A stretch of 64,000 nt of DNA from Vicia villosa (taxonomy: Eukaryota; Streptophyta; Magnoliopsida; Fabales; Fabaceae): positions 24,514,808 to 24,578,807 of the forward strand of contig NC_081180.1 in assembly GCF_029867415.1 (NCBI RefSeq), written 5' to 3'. How positions within the stretch are numbered: the first letter of the stretch is position 1; each line of letters opens with the position of its first letter. The notes below the pieces were generated by a model. That model was given only the letters and a program-made list of their open reading frames with translations, made no database searches and was not told the origin of the DNA. This document shows, one piece after another, positions 46,453-59,220 of this stretch. The position numbers and the translations under genes were made by a program.

Positions 46453-48840
46453 TTTTGTATTGAGGAGTATTTGTTGGAGATGGGATTAAAGATGCCATCC
46501 AGATGTCGAGACTGAGGTGTTTGAATGTTGATCGCATAGTAGATGAATTAGATATTTGGAGAGTTGGAGATTTCGTTCATTTGTCTGTACTTGTAACGTG
46601 CAATAGGTATAGTTATGCAATGTCATGATGCATGTATTATGTAATGAGTCTCTCAAAATAAATGAGAAACTTTGTATGTTATGGATGAGTTCATTACGAG
46701 GTAATGTATGCAATGTATGAATATGTTTATGACATGTGATATGTGAATATGATTTATGTTGTCTTGATTGAGAAAATAAATCTCCATGCCTTTGTGATTT
46801 TGATGTCTGATCTTGTTTTGAAGATGCTCAGCTGGGGGTTTATGATTTCTGCTTGGGGATGATCAGTAACTTGATGTTCCCTGGTTGGGGATTAGAGATA
46901 CTAACAAACCATGTTGGAGAAGAGCAAAGCGTTGGAGAACCGGTTGTGTTGAAGATGTAAATTCTATTGGGGAGCCATGTCCTTGTTGGGACGAGAGCAT
47001 TTGAAGATATCTTCTTGAGTGTGCGACTACCAGGGGGCAGTTGTTTCTTTGTCGAGAGTGTTTGAAGATATCTTCTTAATGATTACTCTGTGGGGATATG
47101 ATCTTATGAATGTGGCTCTGTGGGGAGATGTGGGTGTCTTGAAGGTTGCTCCCAGTATCATAGTAACTTACTACTTGATTCAGGACACGCCACTGAGTAT
47201 TGTTCAAGATGTTGAACTGGTCTTGCATAGATTTGCCCCAATTAGCAGGAACTTTAGAAAGATTCGCCTCGCAAGGACTTTATGAGATGTTTACTATGGG
47301 CGATATGCCCCCAGTAATCATAGGCTCATGACAATGTCTCACGTTGATTGGGAAGTAGCTTCAGACCCACTTGGGATGTATGCCTTTACCTTTTTGGCAT
47401 TTGAGAGATTCTTCGAATCTTGACTTGATTGCCCCAGATTGATTGGACAAAACATGTCATGCCCCTTGTATACGTAAGAGATATGGCTTCTTGGAGTAAT
47501 TGTCTGTCGGAATAACTTTCAGTCATTAGTTGTGCAAATTCTTTCTGATGCTAACATTTGAAATTATGTAGCAGAATATGCCTAATAATAAATTCATGAG
47601 ATGCAATGCATACGTTTGTCTTGAGTTTTTGAAAAACGTTAAAATAGGAGATGTAAAGGCGTGATATTTGTAAAAACATGATATTTGTAACAATGTGATG
47701 TTTGCAAAACGTGATATCAACTCGGCATTTGTGGTAAACCTTAAGGAGTCGGGATACCTTTTTGGTGACAGTATGCTTTCGAACTAACCATGCTTCAATT
47801 AGGACTTTCAAGGGTTGTAACGTGGCTTGGTTCACGGTTTAAGAAACAGGATAAAGGCTCAAAATTTGATTGTACCCACCCCTCTTCGTGATGATCTTCA
47901 ATCCTAAGCACAGTTGATTCGACTTATGCATTCAGGTTCCAAGAGACTTTTGGATTTGCACCTTTGATAATGAAGATGGTTCACAAGCAGAGAGAACATT
48001 TGAGATGGCAGTCACTTATTCCTTTTGGTAGTCACAATTTTGAGTTGTTCAAGAATTTATTGACTTCTTTTTTCTTTCATCTTTTTGATATCCCTAACTT
48101 TTGCCTGGACTGTCTATTTTGAATTTACAGTCAGCGGGATGCCTTAGTTTTTGCCTAAGTCATCTTTTTGATTCTTGACTTAGCAGGCTTTTCTTTGTAT
48201 ATATGTTTTTTCATTTTTTTTCTTTTTGAAAGATACTGACTGCCTTGCTTAATGATTGATGAACCATCGTTGGCTTTTGATTGATGTCTCCAACACTTCT
48301 TTGATGTGTGCGGATGATCGCTTGTGATTGAAACCTTTGTTGAAAGGTGTACTGAATGATTCTCTTAAAATAGAATGCACAGCCGAATTAACTGAGAACT
48401 ACCCTGCCCCAGGTTATGATCAAGGGTTTTGAATTATTCAAGAAAGAAAACTCCTACAACTTAGGCTCAAAGGGGTTGACGAGGGATTAACATCCTTATA
48501 TCTCCACTGTTTAGGAATTGAAACAATGCCTGTACATCGTCAGCTTAGTCCGTTCAAAAGCATACAGTAGGAGGTTGCGGTATCGTTTTCGTCATCCTCC
48601 CTTACAGCTTAGAAGGAGTTGAATATCACGAAACATATGCAAAGTTAAATACGCAATTTAAAAATGAGTGATAGCGAAATAATTTATTCAAGACAAACAT
48701 ATGCAATGCACTGATGATGATTATTAAAACAGATAATGTCTATCATGATTCAAATGTTTAAACAAACAGAAGAGAAATACGCAAATGAAAGTAGATCTAA
48801 TGATCCAAAAGTTCGTCCGTTTAGACGTCAATCCGTCTTG
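46453..48840. other. Ogre-2 non-coding interior
   Basis: Homologous to the Ogre-1 interior, but array B is reduced to one unit near 46525-46560. The block with 'tttgaagatatcttcttga' is partly duplicated (46998 and 47061). No gene. Confidence 0.65.
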
Positions 48841-48849
48841 TCATGACTA

Positions 48850-49135
48850 GGCATAGGAGCAGTGATCACCACAGGAGTTTTAGGAGAGTTGGATTTGATT
48901 TCTCCGTCATTGATCATATCTTGAATCTTTATTCCTTAATGTCCAGCAATTGTTTGTGTAATGTCCAAGACTGTTGGAACGGTACGCGCACCTCGCATTG
49001 AGTTTATAGTCAGGAGTGGAAGTGTTAGCATTTTTAGGAGGGTCCCTCAGAGTAATCAATTCGATCTTCAATGGATGTTGTAATGCTTGAGCCAATGACA
49101 TATTGATCTCGGTGAATTGACGCTTAGGTACGTCT
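48850..49135 (-). pseudogene. Ogre gag fragment with CCHC-type knuckle (Ogre-2)
   Basis: The minus-strand frame reads MSLAQALQHPLKIELITLRD, then CAYRSNSLGHYTNNCWTLRN, and stops near 48907 after a frame change. It is the same C-terminal gag piece as at 34676-34970. Here the first histidine of the knuckle is arginine (CAYR instead of CAYH), so it would not bind zinc normally. Confidence 0.65.
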
Positions 49136-49199
49136 GGCTTTCTTCGTTGTTGTGGGACTTGGTGTAGAGATTCAGAGTATCCGGGGTTCGGGCTTCCGG

Positions 49200-49710
49200 A
49201 ATGTGTATCTGATTGAGAAGACCAGAACGGGTCATGCTTTAGACCATATCTGTAGAGGAGTGTCAGAATGAGTCATACATTAGACCATATCTGAGGAGGA
49301 ATATCAGAACGAGCCATACATTAGGCTATATCTGTTGAGGAATAGCAGAACGAGTCGTACGTTAGACCATATCTGTTGGAGTAATAGCAGAACGAGTCGT
49401 ACGTTAGACCATATCTGTTGGAATGTCAGAACGAGTCATACATTGGACTATATCTGTTGAAGGATATCAGAACGAGTTATTCATTAAACCATATCTGAAG
49501 GGGAATGTCAGAACGAATCATACATTAGACCATATCTGATGAATAATGCCAGAACGAGTCATACATTAGACCATATCTGACTGAAGATACCAGAACGGGT
49601 CATACATTGGACCATATCTGATAGGGAATACCGGAACGGGTCATACATTGGACCATATCTGATAGGGAATACCGGAACGGGTCGCACATTAGGCCATATC
49701 TGATAGAGAA
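49200..49710. repeat. Ogre-2 array C, ~45-60-bp unit, about eleven copies
   Basis: Units of 'cagaacgagtcatacattag' plus 'accatatctg', homologous to Ogre-1 array C and in the same place next to the gag fragment. Confidence 0.8.
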
Positions 49711-51095
49711 TGCTTGCTTGTTAGAGTTGATAAGTTATTTGACGAAGTTTTGGAATGTAAAAGGGCTTGTCAGAATGAATTTCCAGCTCGATTATATCTG
49801 AGAGGAATGATTGTCGAGGCGGAGCCTGAAAACACAGTTAGAAATATGCGATGTCATGAATGCAAATGAAATGTTTTCAAGGATCTTTAAGGAATTTAGT
49901 TAGCAACATTGGAAATTGATTTGGTCTCATATTTGTTTGAAGAATTCCGACTCTTGTCTTTGAACGTCCATCTTTGAGAATCAAGCTCACCATATCAAAT
50001 GGGTCATCGCCTCTGATTCGGGATATCTTTGAACTTGAGGGTACATGGCTAGAGGAAAATAAATCCTCTTGCCCCTTGATGGGTACTGAGCCTTTGAATC
50101 GGAAGGTATGTGGCTAGAGGAAAATAAATCCTCTTGCCCCTTGATAGGAATTTAATCCCTGATAAGAGTACCTGAAATTGTGCGCCCTAAATCCCTAAGA
50201 TCCTTGAAAGGGTTAGTTAATATGGTATGTCATGATGTCATGATGTCATGCAGATGCAATGCATTAAGTAAAGCATAAGGTCATAAGGACTAGGTGTCCT
50301 ACAGACAATCGCTGCAAGGAAATAAAGGGTTAGAGCATAAGGTAATGAGGACGAAATGTCCTACAAGCGAATCCTGCAAGGAAACAAAGGTTAGTATGTT
50401 ATGCGAATGCAACTTATTAGGAACAACATGGAATAGTGAGGGCAAACAAGTCTTTTAACAAAACCTGCAAAGAAACAAAGGTTAATGGTAAACACACACA
50501 AGTCACACAAGTGCCCTTAGGTTTAGAGGCTTGCTTGAAGTTCGTAGGTAAGTACCCTCCCCACTGAAGTTTAGTTGGTTCAACCTGTCCTAGATAAAGA
50601 TCGGGTTCTAGGGAGCTCATATCATTGACCTTTCTCGAAGGCGCTTATCTCAGTTCGGCAATCGAATCACCAACCAAGAAGGTCCTGAAAGTCCAGTCCA
50701 TATGAGTGTAGCTTCGAGTATCAACCAACTTCGGTCGGAACCAAAGCCAGCCATCTCGCTACTTTCTAATAGGCCAAGGCCAAGTTCAACTAGGGTTCTA
50801 GGGCAAATTAGTGCTTAATGACACCACGCAGCAGCCAAGTGTTTCCTCGAGTCGGATCCCAAGGAACACCAGGACAAACAAATGTGTCACACTAACGATG
50901 GCCACCATACCAACCACATCAGTATACGCTGTGCAGTCTCCTTGGTCTCATGCCATTTACCTAAGGTTCTCAGATCCGGGTTAGGATCTTTCACACAAGT
51001 AAATACCCAAAACAGCCTTTGAAATATAAAGCAAACAAATCAAACAATTAAAGTGATCCTAAACTTTAAGGTAACCCCTCTTTTATTCGAAAGGA
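49711..51095. other. Ogre-2 leader region, non-coding
   Basis: Lies between the PBS and array C. Contains duplicated blocks ('aaataaatcctcttgcccct' near 50059 and 50121; 'ctgcaaggaaa' near 50310, 50374). No gene. Confidence 0.6.
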
Positions 51096-51113
51096 TCCCC
51101 AGCAGAGTCGCCA
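51096..51113 (-). other. Ogre-2 primer-binding site
   Basis: Minus strand TGGCGACTCTGCTGGGGA, four bases inside the right LTR, identical to Ogre-1. Confidence 0.85.
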
Positions 51114-51117
51114 GTTC

Positions 51118-54100
51118 TGTAATACGGTGAACTGACTTTTTTAATTGAAATGTCGCGGTAAGCAAGAGTCGCCACCGACTTTTATTTTATCCAATTTTAG
51201 GAAAGGCTAAAAGAACAGGAAAATACCTTTTTTAAAAGATTTTGAGTTCGGGGGGTAAGTTATGCAAAGGGAAGGTGTAAGGCACCCTTTGCATCCATGG
51301 TTATCCATGGGCTCTTAATTGCTTAGCTCACTTTGTTTGAAATGTTTTGAATTGTTTGAAAAGATTTTCGAAGAAGAACTTTAGCTTGTAAATAAGCGTA
51401 GTCTCTTTGAATTTGACTTGGAAAAGAGGTGTAAAAAGTAATTCGAATTAGAGCAAGCAATTAGTAGCAACTACCCTAAGTTTGAAAATTCGTTCTTTTA
51501 GCTTTTCAGGCGAAAGGATCTATCCATACCATGAGAGGGCAGGAAGCCTTTCAATTGGATGTGTAAGGGTCATCGAGAAATCGTTCGCCATGAGACTGTC
51601 CCTTGCCATAAATAGGGCAGGTAGTCTAAGGGAAGGATATAATAGTCATTAATCTTTTTAGGCATCATGCGAGGATACCTTAGCAATAGGACAATCATCT
51701 TTATTTTTCCGAGGCAACATCGAGGGACTAGATCATTTGTTAAGGCAACTTCGAAGGGACTATGATCTTATGATGATGAACTGAGAGTAACGTTTGTTTC
51801 GCTTAGGTATCCTCGGAATCGAGGGACTTGACTATTTAGTACACTTAAAGGCAACAAGGCAACAAGAAGGGTTACTCTAAAGGTGTGTGGGTGCACAATC
51901 ATGTGGTTAACTTCGATGACCTTTATCTTGTAATTAGGTGATCTACGTTCAATTCATGGTTATCACTCCCTAAATTACTAACCACGCAAATAAAAGAAAA
52001 AATAAAATTTCCTACGCTATTACAATAAACACCTGCGGGGGCGGGGGAAATTAAAAGGCAGAAAAATAAGAGGAATTAACAATTAGTTTTAAAATCCTTG
52101 GATGCTTTGATCTTCCTCGAACTCTGAAAAAAAAAAGAAAATAAATAAGGGTTAGTGTATTACAGATTCAATGGCTATTGAGGCAAACCCTATTAAAAGG
52201 CAAAATAAAATAAAATAAAATAAAAATAAAATGATATTTAAACAAGAGAAATTAGAAAACTTAGCTTCTGATATGAACGCGCGTAGTCGGAAGAACCCTG
52301 ACGGTAACCCTGAAAAATGAAGAAGAGAAAGGTAGAAAACTTTTTGTGGCAAATACAAGGCATTGATAATAGATAAAAGAGGTTCTGAAAAAGATAAAGG
52401 TTTTGAAAACGTTCAGGGTAAACCCTGATTTTTAGGGAATGAAGGTTTTATTAGAAAACTCGACACACTAAGTTAATGGACAACATCTACCTAAAGATTT
52501 CTAGGGTTATCTATGGTTGTTGAAATTAAAGGCTAAACCTAATTTGTAAACCTAACATTAAAATTAAAATTTAATTTTAAACAAAATAATTCTAATTATT
52601 TAACTAAAAAAAATTAATTAAATTATTTAAGAAAATTAAATTATAATGTTAATTTTAAACCTTTTATGTTAATTATCTAATTAAATAAATTAACCTAATA
52701 AAAATTAATATACTAACTAGAATCAAATGTTATTAAATCTAACAAACTAATTAACATTATCAAAAGAAAATATTGGTTTTAAAAGAAAATAAATAAAATA
52801 AACAAAACCAATTAGAGTAGAAGAAAAACTCAGCTCTGGATCAGGTATAGCTGGCAGGTGGAGGTTGCATCATGAGGAAACGTTTTGTGACCTTTGGATC
52901 TGAGTTGGCTGGAGATCCACTGGTGATGCGCTGCAGGTGTATCGCGTCCCACGTAGGTGAAGAGCATTGAATCTATGTCATGCCTGTAGCAAGAAATTAA
53001 CAAAATAATGTCCTGGGCAAGAGTTGAACCCAGGACTTCAACGTTGATACCCCATACACCTACCAGCTGCGCTACATATTCAAGCTGTTAATAAGTAGAA
53101 CGTAAAACTAAAAAATACATACACAACTATGAGATGGAAAATTTAAAGAAATAAATTCAGGTGGGGCCCACTGTATGATGTTGCGACCAATCAATTGCGG
53201 AGAGAGGATTTGGAGAGATTGACTGGCCAATTGGGTGGCGTGACCAGGCCACGCGTGCAGGCTGACTAGTCAACGGGCCAAGGGTCACCGGAACTGCACA
53301 TTCCGGTCTTCTTCTTCGGCCGTTCACGGCGGTGGTTCCTGCAAGAACGAACAGAAAACAAAAACAAAACCTCCAGTCCCCCTTAAAATCAACCCCTGAT
53401 CACGAATATGCCCTTAGTTTAGCCTGAAAGTACATATATCAATGGATTCGAAGGAATGGAGTTTTGGTGCCCTAACAATGGCACTTCAAGATTTAAGCAT
53501 TCATGCTTACATATAACACGTTAAACCTCTCCTAAATAGCCTCTTGAACATGATTATGCACCTCAAACATGTTAGTAAAGCCCGAATCAGTGAATACGAA
53601 TTAAAAAAAGAACTTGCCTTAAGTGAAGGTGAATAACACGGGTCCGGGAGGCTTCAAGCTTCAAGGAAGAGTGGAAACAGTTGCTGCAACTTCCAGAAGA
53701 AGAATGCAACGCTTGGGAAGGTTTGAAACTGGCTGTGCATCCATATCTCGTTTGCCCTAAATTCCTTGAATTTTTCACCTCTTGGAACCCTTTTCCTCTT
53801 CCAGCTTTTTCGTCCTCCCCTAGTATGAACTTGTTAGGCATATATATATGGTTATATTAGGGCACCTTGTGGGCTTGGACCTTAGGTTATGAAGAGAAAG
53901 AAAATTTCATAAAGAAACCATGTATTTTCTTTCTAAAGTTGGATCTTTCTCCCCATGCCCATGCAAACGAAATTTGTACCCTATTGTGGTATTATTTGGG
54001 CCTCCATATGATTTGAAAATAATCCTCCTTAATTTGTTTCATGGTTCTTGTGTTTTTACTTAATTAATTTGATTTTTTATGGAATAAAAATCTAAATAAA

Positions 54101-54670
54101 TTAAATAATAGTCACAAAAATATGAGGATAAGTTTATGGGTCTTTTGTGAAGTCATAATCATGTTTGAAGTCCAAAACATAGGCCCATTAACTTAAAAGT
54201 CCAAGATTGGCCAATTAAGGTTTAGTTGACTTTCTCCTTAAGAACCCTGATTTAGAAACTCAGGTTCTTGATGATTCTGGAGCTTTTCTTGATGAACCAT
54301 GATCAATTATTTGATCGAATGGTGAATGATACTCCATAATGAGGATGTTGACCAAAAATCAGAAGTTTTGACTGTGGTTTGACCATAGTTTGATTTTTAG
54401 GTCAACTAGACGATTATTGATTGTTTGAGCAATTGACTGATCATTCTGAGGAATCAGAGCTTGGAACTTTGTCACGAGGATATTATGAGGCATATGAGAG
54501 GCCATAGAGTCCACTTGAGGTATCAGAAGTTGACTTTTCTTTGAAAAGATCAAAACCCTAGTTTGAGGGTTGTGGTTTAGGAGAGTGTATACTCAGTCGA
54601 GTATTGAGACCTTGATATTCAAATGAGCTTGAGTGTGAAAAATGCGGTGGGCAAATTTTGGGGTATGACA
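51118..54670 (-). repeat. Ogre-2 5' LTR
   Basis: 3553 bp, a near-copy of 42518-46068. Hairpin at 51263-51293. It ends tgaca, followed by the duplicated GTGCA and then the host gag in phase. Confidence 0.85.
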
Positions 54671-54675
54671 GTGCA

Positions 54676-56205
54676 GAACCAGTCGATGACTATCTAAACC
54701 GTTTTAGGTTACTGAAAGCTAGATGTTTCACACAAATTCCTGAACATGAGTTAGTCGAAATGGCTGCAGGTGGGTTAGATTATTCAATAAGGAAGAAATT
54801 AGACACCCAACATTTGAGAGATATGGCACAACTGGCATATAGAGTACGCCAGGTCGAAAGGCTAAAAGCTAAAAAAGCCAGAGCTAGTAAATATCATAAG
54901 AAAGAAAAGATAGCTTATGTTACTACAAGTGAGTTCGACTCTAATAGCGACAGTGAATACGAAGAGGGAGAGGTCAACGTGGCTGAATTAAAGCCAGGAC
55001 CACCATATATCTGTAAATTGCTCAAGCCCTCAAAAGATAAAAATCTGATTGAAAGTAAAAATGAAAATTTTTCTAGTAAAACGTATTCATTTGATATAAC
55101 AAAATGTGATGAAATATTTGATTTGTTGGTTTCTGATGGGCAAATCATAGTACCCCTAGGACTTAAAAATCCTCCTCTTGAACAAAAGAAAAAAAGAGGA
55201 TTTTGTAAATTTCATAATTTCTTGGGTCATAAAACTTCTCAATGTGTCCTTTTCAGGGATTTGGTGCAAAAAGCTTTGAAAGAAGGAAGGCTACAATTTG
55301 GAGAAAAGCCAAAATCATCAATGCAAGTTGATATTGATCCTTTGCAAGTCGAAGAGGCTCACTATACTGAGCTTGCTGATGTGATGATGGTCGAGACTAC
55401 TGATGGTTTCGTTAGAAAGCAAAACGGCGCTACTGATGGCAAAGTTTTGAACATGGTTTATCCTGAACCAAAAGAAAGTCTTTTGAAATTCCTTGAGAGA
55501 TGCCACAATAACAACTCTCAAGTTGGATTATGCCCAAGGTGTGATGTTGTTTTCAATGTCGATGCTGCAAACAAAGTGAGGTTCGATCCTCGTCGAGGCA
55601 AGAATCGTCAATTCATGTACACAGGAGAAAACAGTGGTCGAAGGGCTGGAGAATACAGGAAGATGTTTGAAAAACCAAGGACTTTCCGTCCCAAGACGGA
55701 TGTCCCTGAAGACAAATGGGTGAAACCCATTAACTTCAGAGGTAAACGCCCATAATGGAAGATTAAAGGCGATGGAACCAATGCTGAAGGCTCTTGGACG
55801 GATAGTGGATCTAAAAGAAAAGATTACATATCTCCAAACTACAAAGGAAAGAACCCCATGACTCGAACGCAGTGGAGGCGTTACCAAAGAAGCCATAAGA
55901 ATGGACAGGAAAATTCGAAGATGGTGCAGGCAGGATTTTCTCACTATCAGCCAAAGCCTTTTCACAGGAAGTTCACTGAAGAGCAGGCTAAAATAGCAAA
56001 TGAAAGACTGGCTGCAGGAATGATCCTAGGAAAGAAACTGATTAAAGAATTGGTTGACGATGATGCTTCGACCCTCAATACAGAAAAAGAGCCTGAGTAT
56101 TCTCCACTGTCGGACGAAGAGGTCGACGACAACTTTGACATAGAGTCAGATGAGTTGCTAATCGACTGTGGAATTGTCTCTGTACTTCCAGCAGAGTTCG
56201 ACTGA
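54676..56205 (+). pseudogene. host gag, C-terminal part
   Basis: Continues the gag frame of 41366-42517 after Ogre-2, in phase. It shows the end of the capsid region (LVEMAAGGLDYSIRKKL, RDMAQLAYRVRQVERLK), an acidic linker, a knuckle-like CKFHNFLGHKTSQC (C-x2-H-x4-H-x4-C) and a basic tail. In-frame stops are a TAA at 55753-55755 and a TGA at 56203-56205 (the latter compatible with CGA to TGA decay). Between them the frame stays open and reads gag-pol linker sequence. It is clearly derived from one long polyprotein but is no longer translatable as a unit. Confidence 0.75.
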
Positions 56206-56835
56206 GTATCTGAGGTATCTGAGAACGAAGATGATTTTCTTCCTGACGAGAATGTGGAAGAAACACCTGTTTGTTACTATGTAATGGGAAAAGGAGTGAT
56301 AGAAGAGCAAAAGGCTGTGTTTGAAAGGCCAGGTCGAGGAATGATGTATCATTTGAAGCCTTTATTCATACGGGCGAAAGTGGATGATGTTCCAATAAAC
56401 AAAGTGTTTGTCGATGGTGGGGCTGCTGTAAACTTAATGCCTTATTCCTCACTTCAGAAAGTGGGTAAATCTGACAAAGATTTAAGGCCCCATAATATGG
56501 TGTTGTCTAATTATGAGGGCAAGACAAGTGGAATACTTGGAGTAATTCAAGTAAAACTAGCTGTTGGTTCGACTGTCAGGTCAACCATCTTTATGGTGAT
56601 TGCATCGCAGGCAAATTTTAAACTGCTGTTAGGTCGAGAATGGATCCATGGAATAGGGGCAGTTCCTTCGACCTTACATCAGCGTGTGGCCATTTGGAGG
56701 CCAGATGGTATAGTGGAGAATATTGAAGCTGACCAAAGTTATTACAAAACTGAAAGTGGTCGTAAACACTTCGACCAACATCTGGCAAATGTAGCTCCTT
56801 GCTACAAAGCAGAAGAGGTGTATTCTTCTGATTAA
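56206..56835 (+). pseudogene. host aspartic protease domain
   Basis: Same frame as gag. The active-site segment is FVDGGAAVNLMPYSSL (D-G-G in place of the usual D-S/T-G, as in many plant Ty3/gypsy elements of the Tat/Athila group). It is followed by LGVIQVKLAVGS and ANFKLLLGREWIHGIG, the typical flap and second-half motifs. The enzyme would process the polyprotein. The frame is closed by the TGA before it and a TAA at 56833-56835. Confidence 0.75.
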
Positions 56836-58646
56836 AGTGTGTCTAAGTATCTGAACTTAGACCCAAATTATGGTTTCATTTGGAATAAAGAAGATCCTAA
56901 TGAACCATTGAACCATGAAAGTCCTCCAGAGCAGAGGACATCAGTCAAAGATGATGACCACTGAGTCAGAATACCTGGCTCGAATAACGGCTTATTTGGC
57001 CGAAAACAAAGAAAGAATGGCTTTAGAAGCCGAATTAGAGAAAAATATGGCTATTGAGGCCATGTTGGTAAAAAATGAGGACAATCCTGAAGTCGATCAC
57101 CAAGTCGAACGACTTGATGGAATATACGATGACGAACCTTTAGGTTTCGAAATGGATCCATTAGGATCAGTCAAAAGAATGCAAGCTCAAGATCCCCTGG
57201 AAGAAGTTGATTTGGGTGATGGGATCATTAAAAGGCCTACATATGTGAGCACGAAGCTTGCAAGTTGTTTAAAAACCAAGTTGATTCGACTCCTAAAAGA
57301 TTATAAAGATTGTTTTGCTTGGGATTATCATGAAATGCCTGGGTTGGGTCGACATGTGGTGGAGCATCGACTACCATAATCCTAGGCAAGAAACCTATCA
57401 AGCAGCTTCCTAGAAGATTTGCGCCAGAGGTTATGGAAAAAATCAAAGTAGAAATTGAAAGATTGCTGAAAAGCAAGTTTATTCGAACTGCGAGGTATGT
57501 CGAATGGTTAGCTAATATAGTGCCTGTCATAAAGAAAAATGGTAGCCTTCGTATATGCATAGATTTCAGAGACTTAAATAAGGCTACCCCTAAAGATGAA
57601 TATCCCATGCCGGTTGCTGAAATGTTAGTCGACTCTGCAGCCGGATTTGAATATCTCAGCTTATTGGATGGATATTCAGGCTATAACCAAATTTTTATAG
57701 CTGACGAAGATGTACCTAAGATGGCGTTTCGATGCCCAGATGCTTTAGGAACTTATGAATGGGTGGTAATGCCCTTTGGTTTAAAAAATGCTGGAGCTAC
57801 ATACCAACGAGCCATGAATTCCATGTTTCATGATTTTATTGACAAGTTTATGCAGGTTTATATTGATGATATTGTAATAAAATCTAACTCTGAAAATGGT
57901 CACTTAGACCATCTTCGACAATCTTTTGAACGAATGAGGAAATATGGACTCAAAATGAACCCTTTAAAATGTGCTTTTGGTGTACATGCAGGGGATTTCC
58001 TGGGCTTCGTGGTTCACAAGAAAGGCATTGAGATAAACCAAAATAAGACGAAAGCAATCTTGGAGCTAAAGGCGACAGAAACAAAGAAACAACTCCAATC
58101 ATTGTTGGGGAAGATTAATTTCTTGAGGAGATTCATCTCAAATCTAAGTGGCAAAACGAAGATATTTTCACCACTTGTGAAGCTCAAGAACCAAGATCAA
58201 TTCAAATGGGAGCAAGAACATCAACAGGCGTTCGACCAAATAAAAGCTTATTTAACTAAGCCTCCTATTTTGTTACCCCCCAATAGGACAAAAAGTATGA
58301 AATTATACATAGCTGCATCAGGCTCGACAATTGGGAGTATGTTAGCCCAAGAGGATGATAATGGCGTCGAAAGAGCTATATATTATCTAAGTCGAACCCT
58401 AGTAGATGCTGAAACTAGGTATAATGATATTGAAAAATTATGCTTATGCTTGTACTTCTCATGTAATAAACTTAAGCAATATATAAAGCCTGTTGATGTG
58501 TATGTGTCCTCTCATTTTGATGTTGTTAAACATATGTTGTCTAAACCAATTTTGCATAGTTGAATTGGTAAGTGGGCCTTAGCGCTAACTGAATTTTCCT
58601 TGACATATGTTCCTTTAAAAGCTATGAAAGGACAAGTTGTGGCTGA
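56836..58646 (+). pseudogene. host reverse transcriptase and RNase H, cut by Ogre-3
   Basis: A linker (NLDPNYGFIWNKEDPNEPLN) is followed by a one-base shift near 56950, then a frame with RLLKDYKDCFAWDYHEMPGL and a second shift near 57377. From 57380 the RT domain is uninterrupted: KNGSLRICIDFRDLNKATPK, VVMPFGLKNAGATYQRAM, and the catalytic YIDD at 57859-57870. RNase H follows (MKLYIAASGSTIGSMLAQED) with an in-frame TGA at 58561-58563. The frame then reads on (IGKWALALTEFSLTYVPLKA, GQVVAD) to 58646, where Ogre-3 begins. These enzymes copy element RNA into DNA. Two shifts and two stops make it inactive. Integrase must lie right of Ogre-3, outside the window, if present. Confidence 0.8.
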
Positions 58647-59220
58647 TGTAGCAACCTGCCCTAAAAATAAGCTTTTAGAGTCGCCACCTATTCTGAAGGG
58701 CGAATAGGAAACCCTACGCAGTATAAAGATCTGAGTAAGTTATTATAATCAGGTTGAGGGAAGGTGTTAGGCACCCTCAACCCTTTCCTAAAGGCTAACA
58801 TTGTAAAGATAAGGTTTATGGCTAATGAATTGAAAAAGGCAAAAATTAAGATTTAAAACTGAATTGAGATTTTTAGGGGGGAGACTCGCCTTGTTACCAA
58901 GTGCCTACGTACCTCCTTATGGAGGATCAGAGTCAACGTAGTTCGGGCACAGGGTTGTACGCCTTAGGATTTGAACTTTGTGGTTTGAAATTGTTCAAAG
59001 GCTTTTTGAATGGCCTATTCGCAGTTTGAATTTGATTTGAAAGATGAAAGTATTTTGAGGTTTGGCATACAACCCTGATTTGATTTGGCACCGTTAGATG
59101 CAGTGACCAATAGGTTTGGTCAGTATAGCTAACGAATTACGGGCATTGCTGATTGCTCAGATCGATAGATTGATCATCGCGGGCAGCAAATTAAAATGTA
59201 TTTTAATTTGTGTAATTTTA

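Larger units (their letters stand above)
42518..54670 (-). mobile_element. Ogre-2: non-autonomous Ogre-like LTR retrotransposon
   Basis: A complete 12,153-bp element flanked by GTGCA (42513-42517 and 54671-54675), inserted in the host gag. LTRs are at 42518-46068 and 51118-54670. Its PBS and polypurine tract show minus orientation, as in Ogre-1. The interior is homologous to Ogre-1 (same order of blocks, gag fragment and array C), but the central part of the LTR is unrelated to that of Ogre-1. There is no pol. By eye the two LTRs differ at about 13 sites, so the insertion is also recent. Confidence 0.85.
23856..58646 (+). mobile_element. plus-strand Ty3/gypsy host retrotransposon block, interrupted by three Ogre-like elements
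   Basis: Excluding the inserted elements, the block reads: antisense plant-mobile-domain gene (27035-23879), polypurine tract, LTR (27449-27515 then 40580-41298), PBS, gag, protease, RT and RNase H. Integrase is not seen; it may lie beyond the third insertion and the window edge. The left side is truncated near 23856, where AT-rich DNA begins. The part left of the LTR looks like the 3' end of a family member and the part right of it like a 5' end. The one LTR therefore appears shared, or two copies are fused. The tetranucleotide TCGA is conspicuous throughout these segments and scarce in the flanking DNA. Confidence 0.7.
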
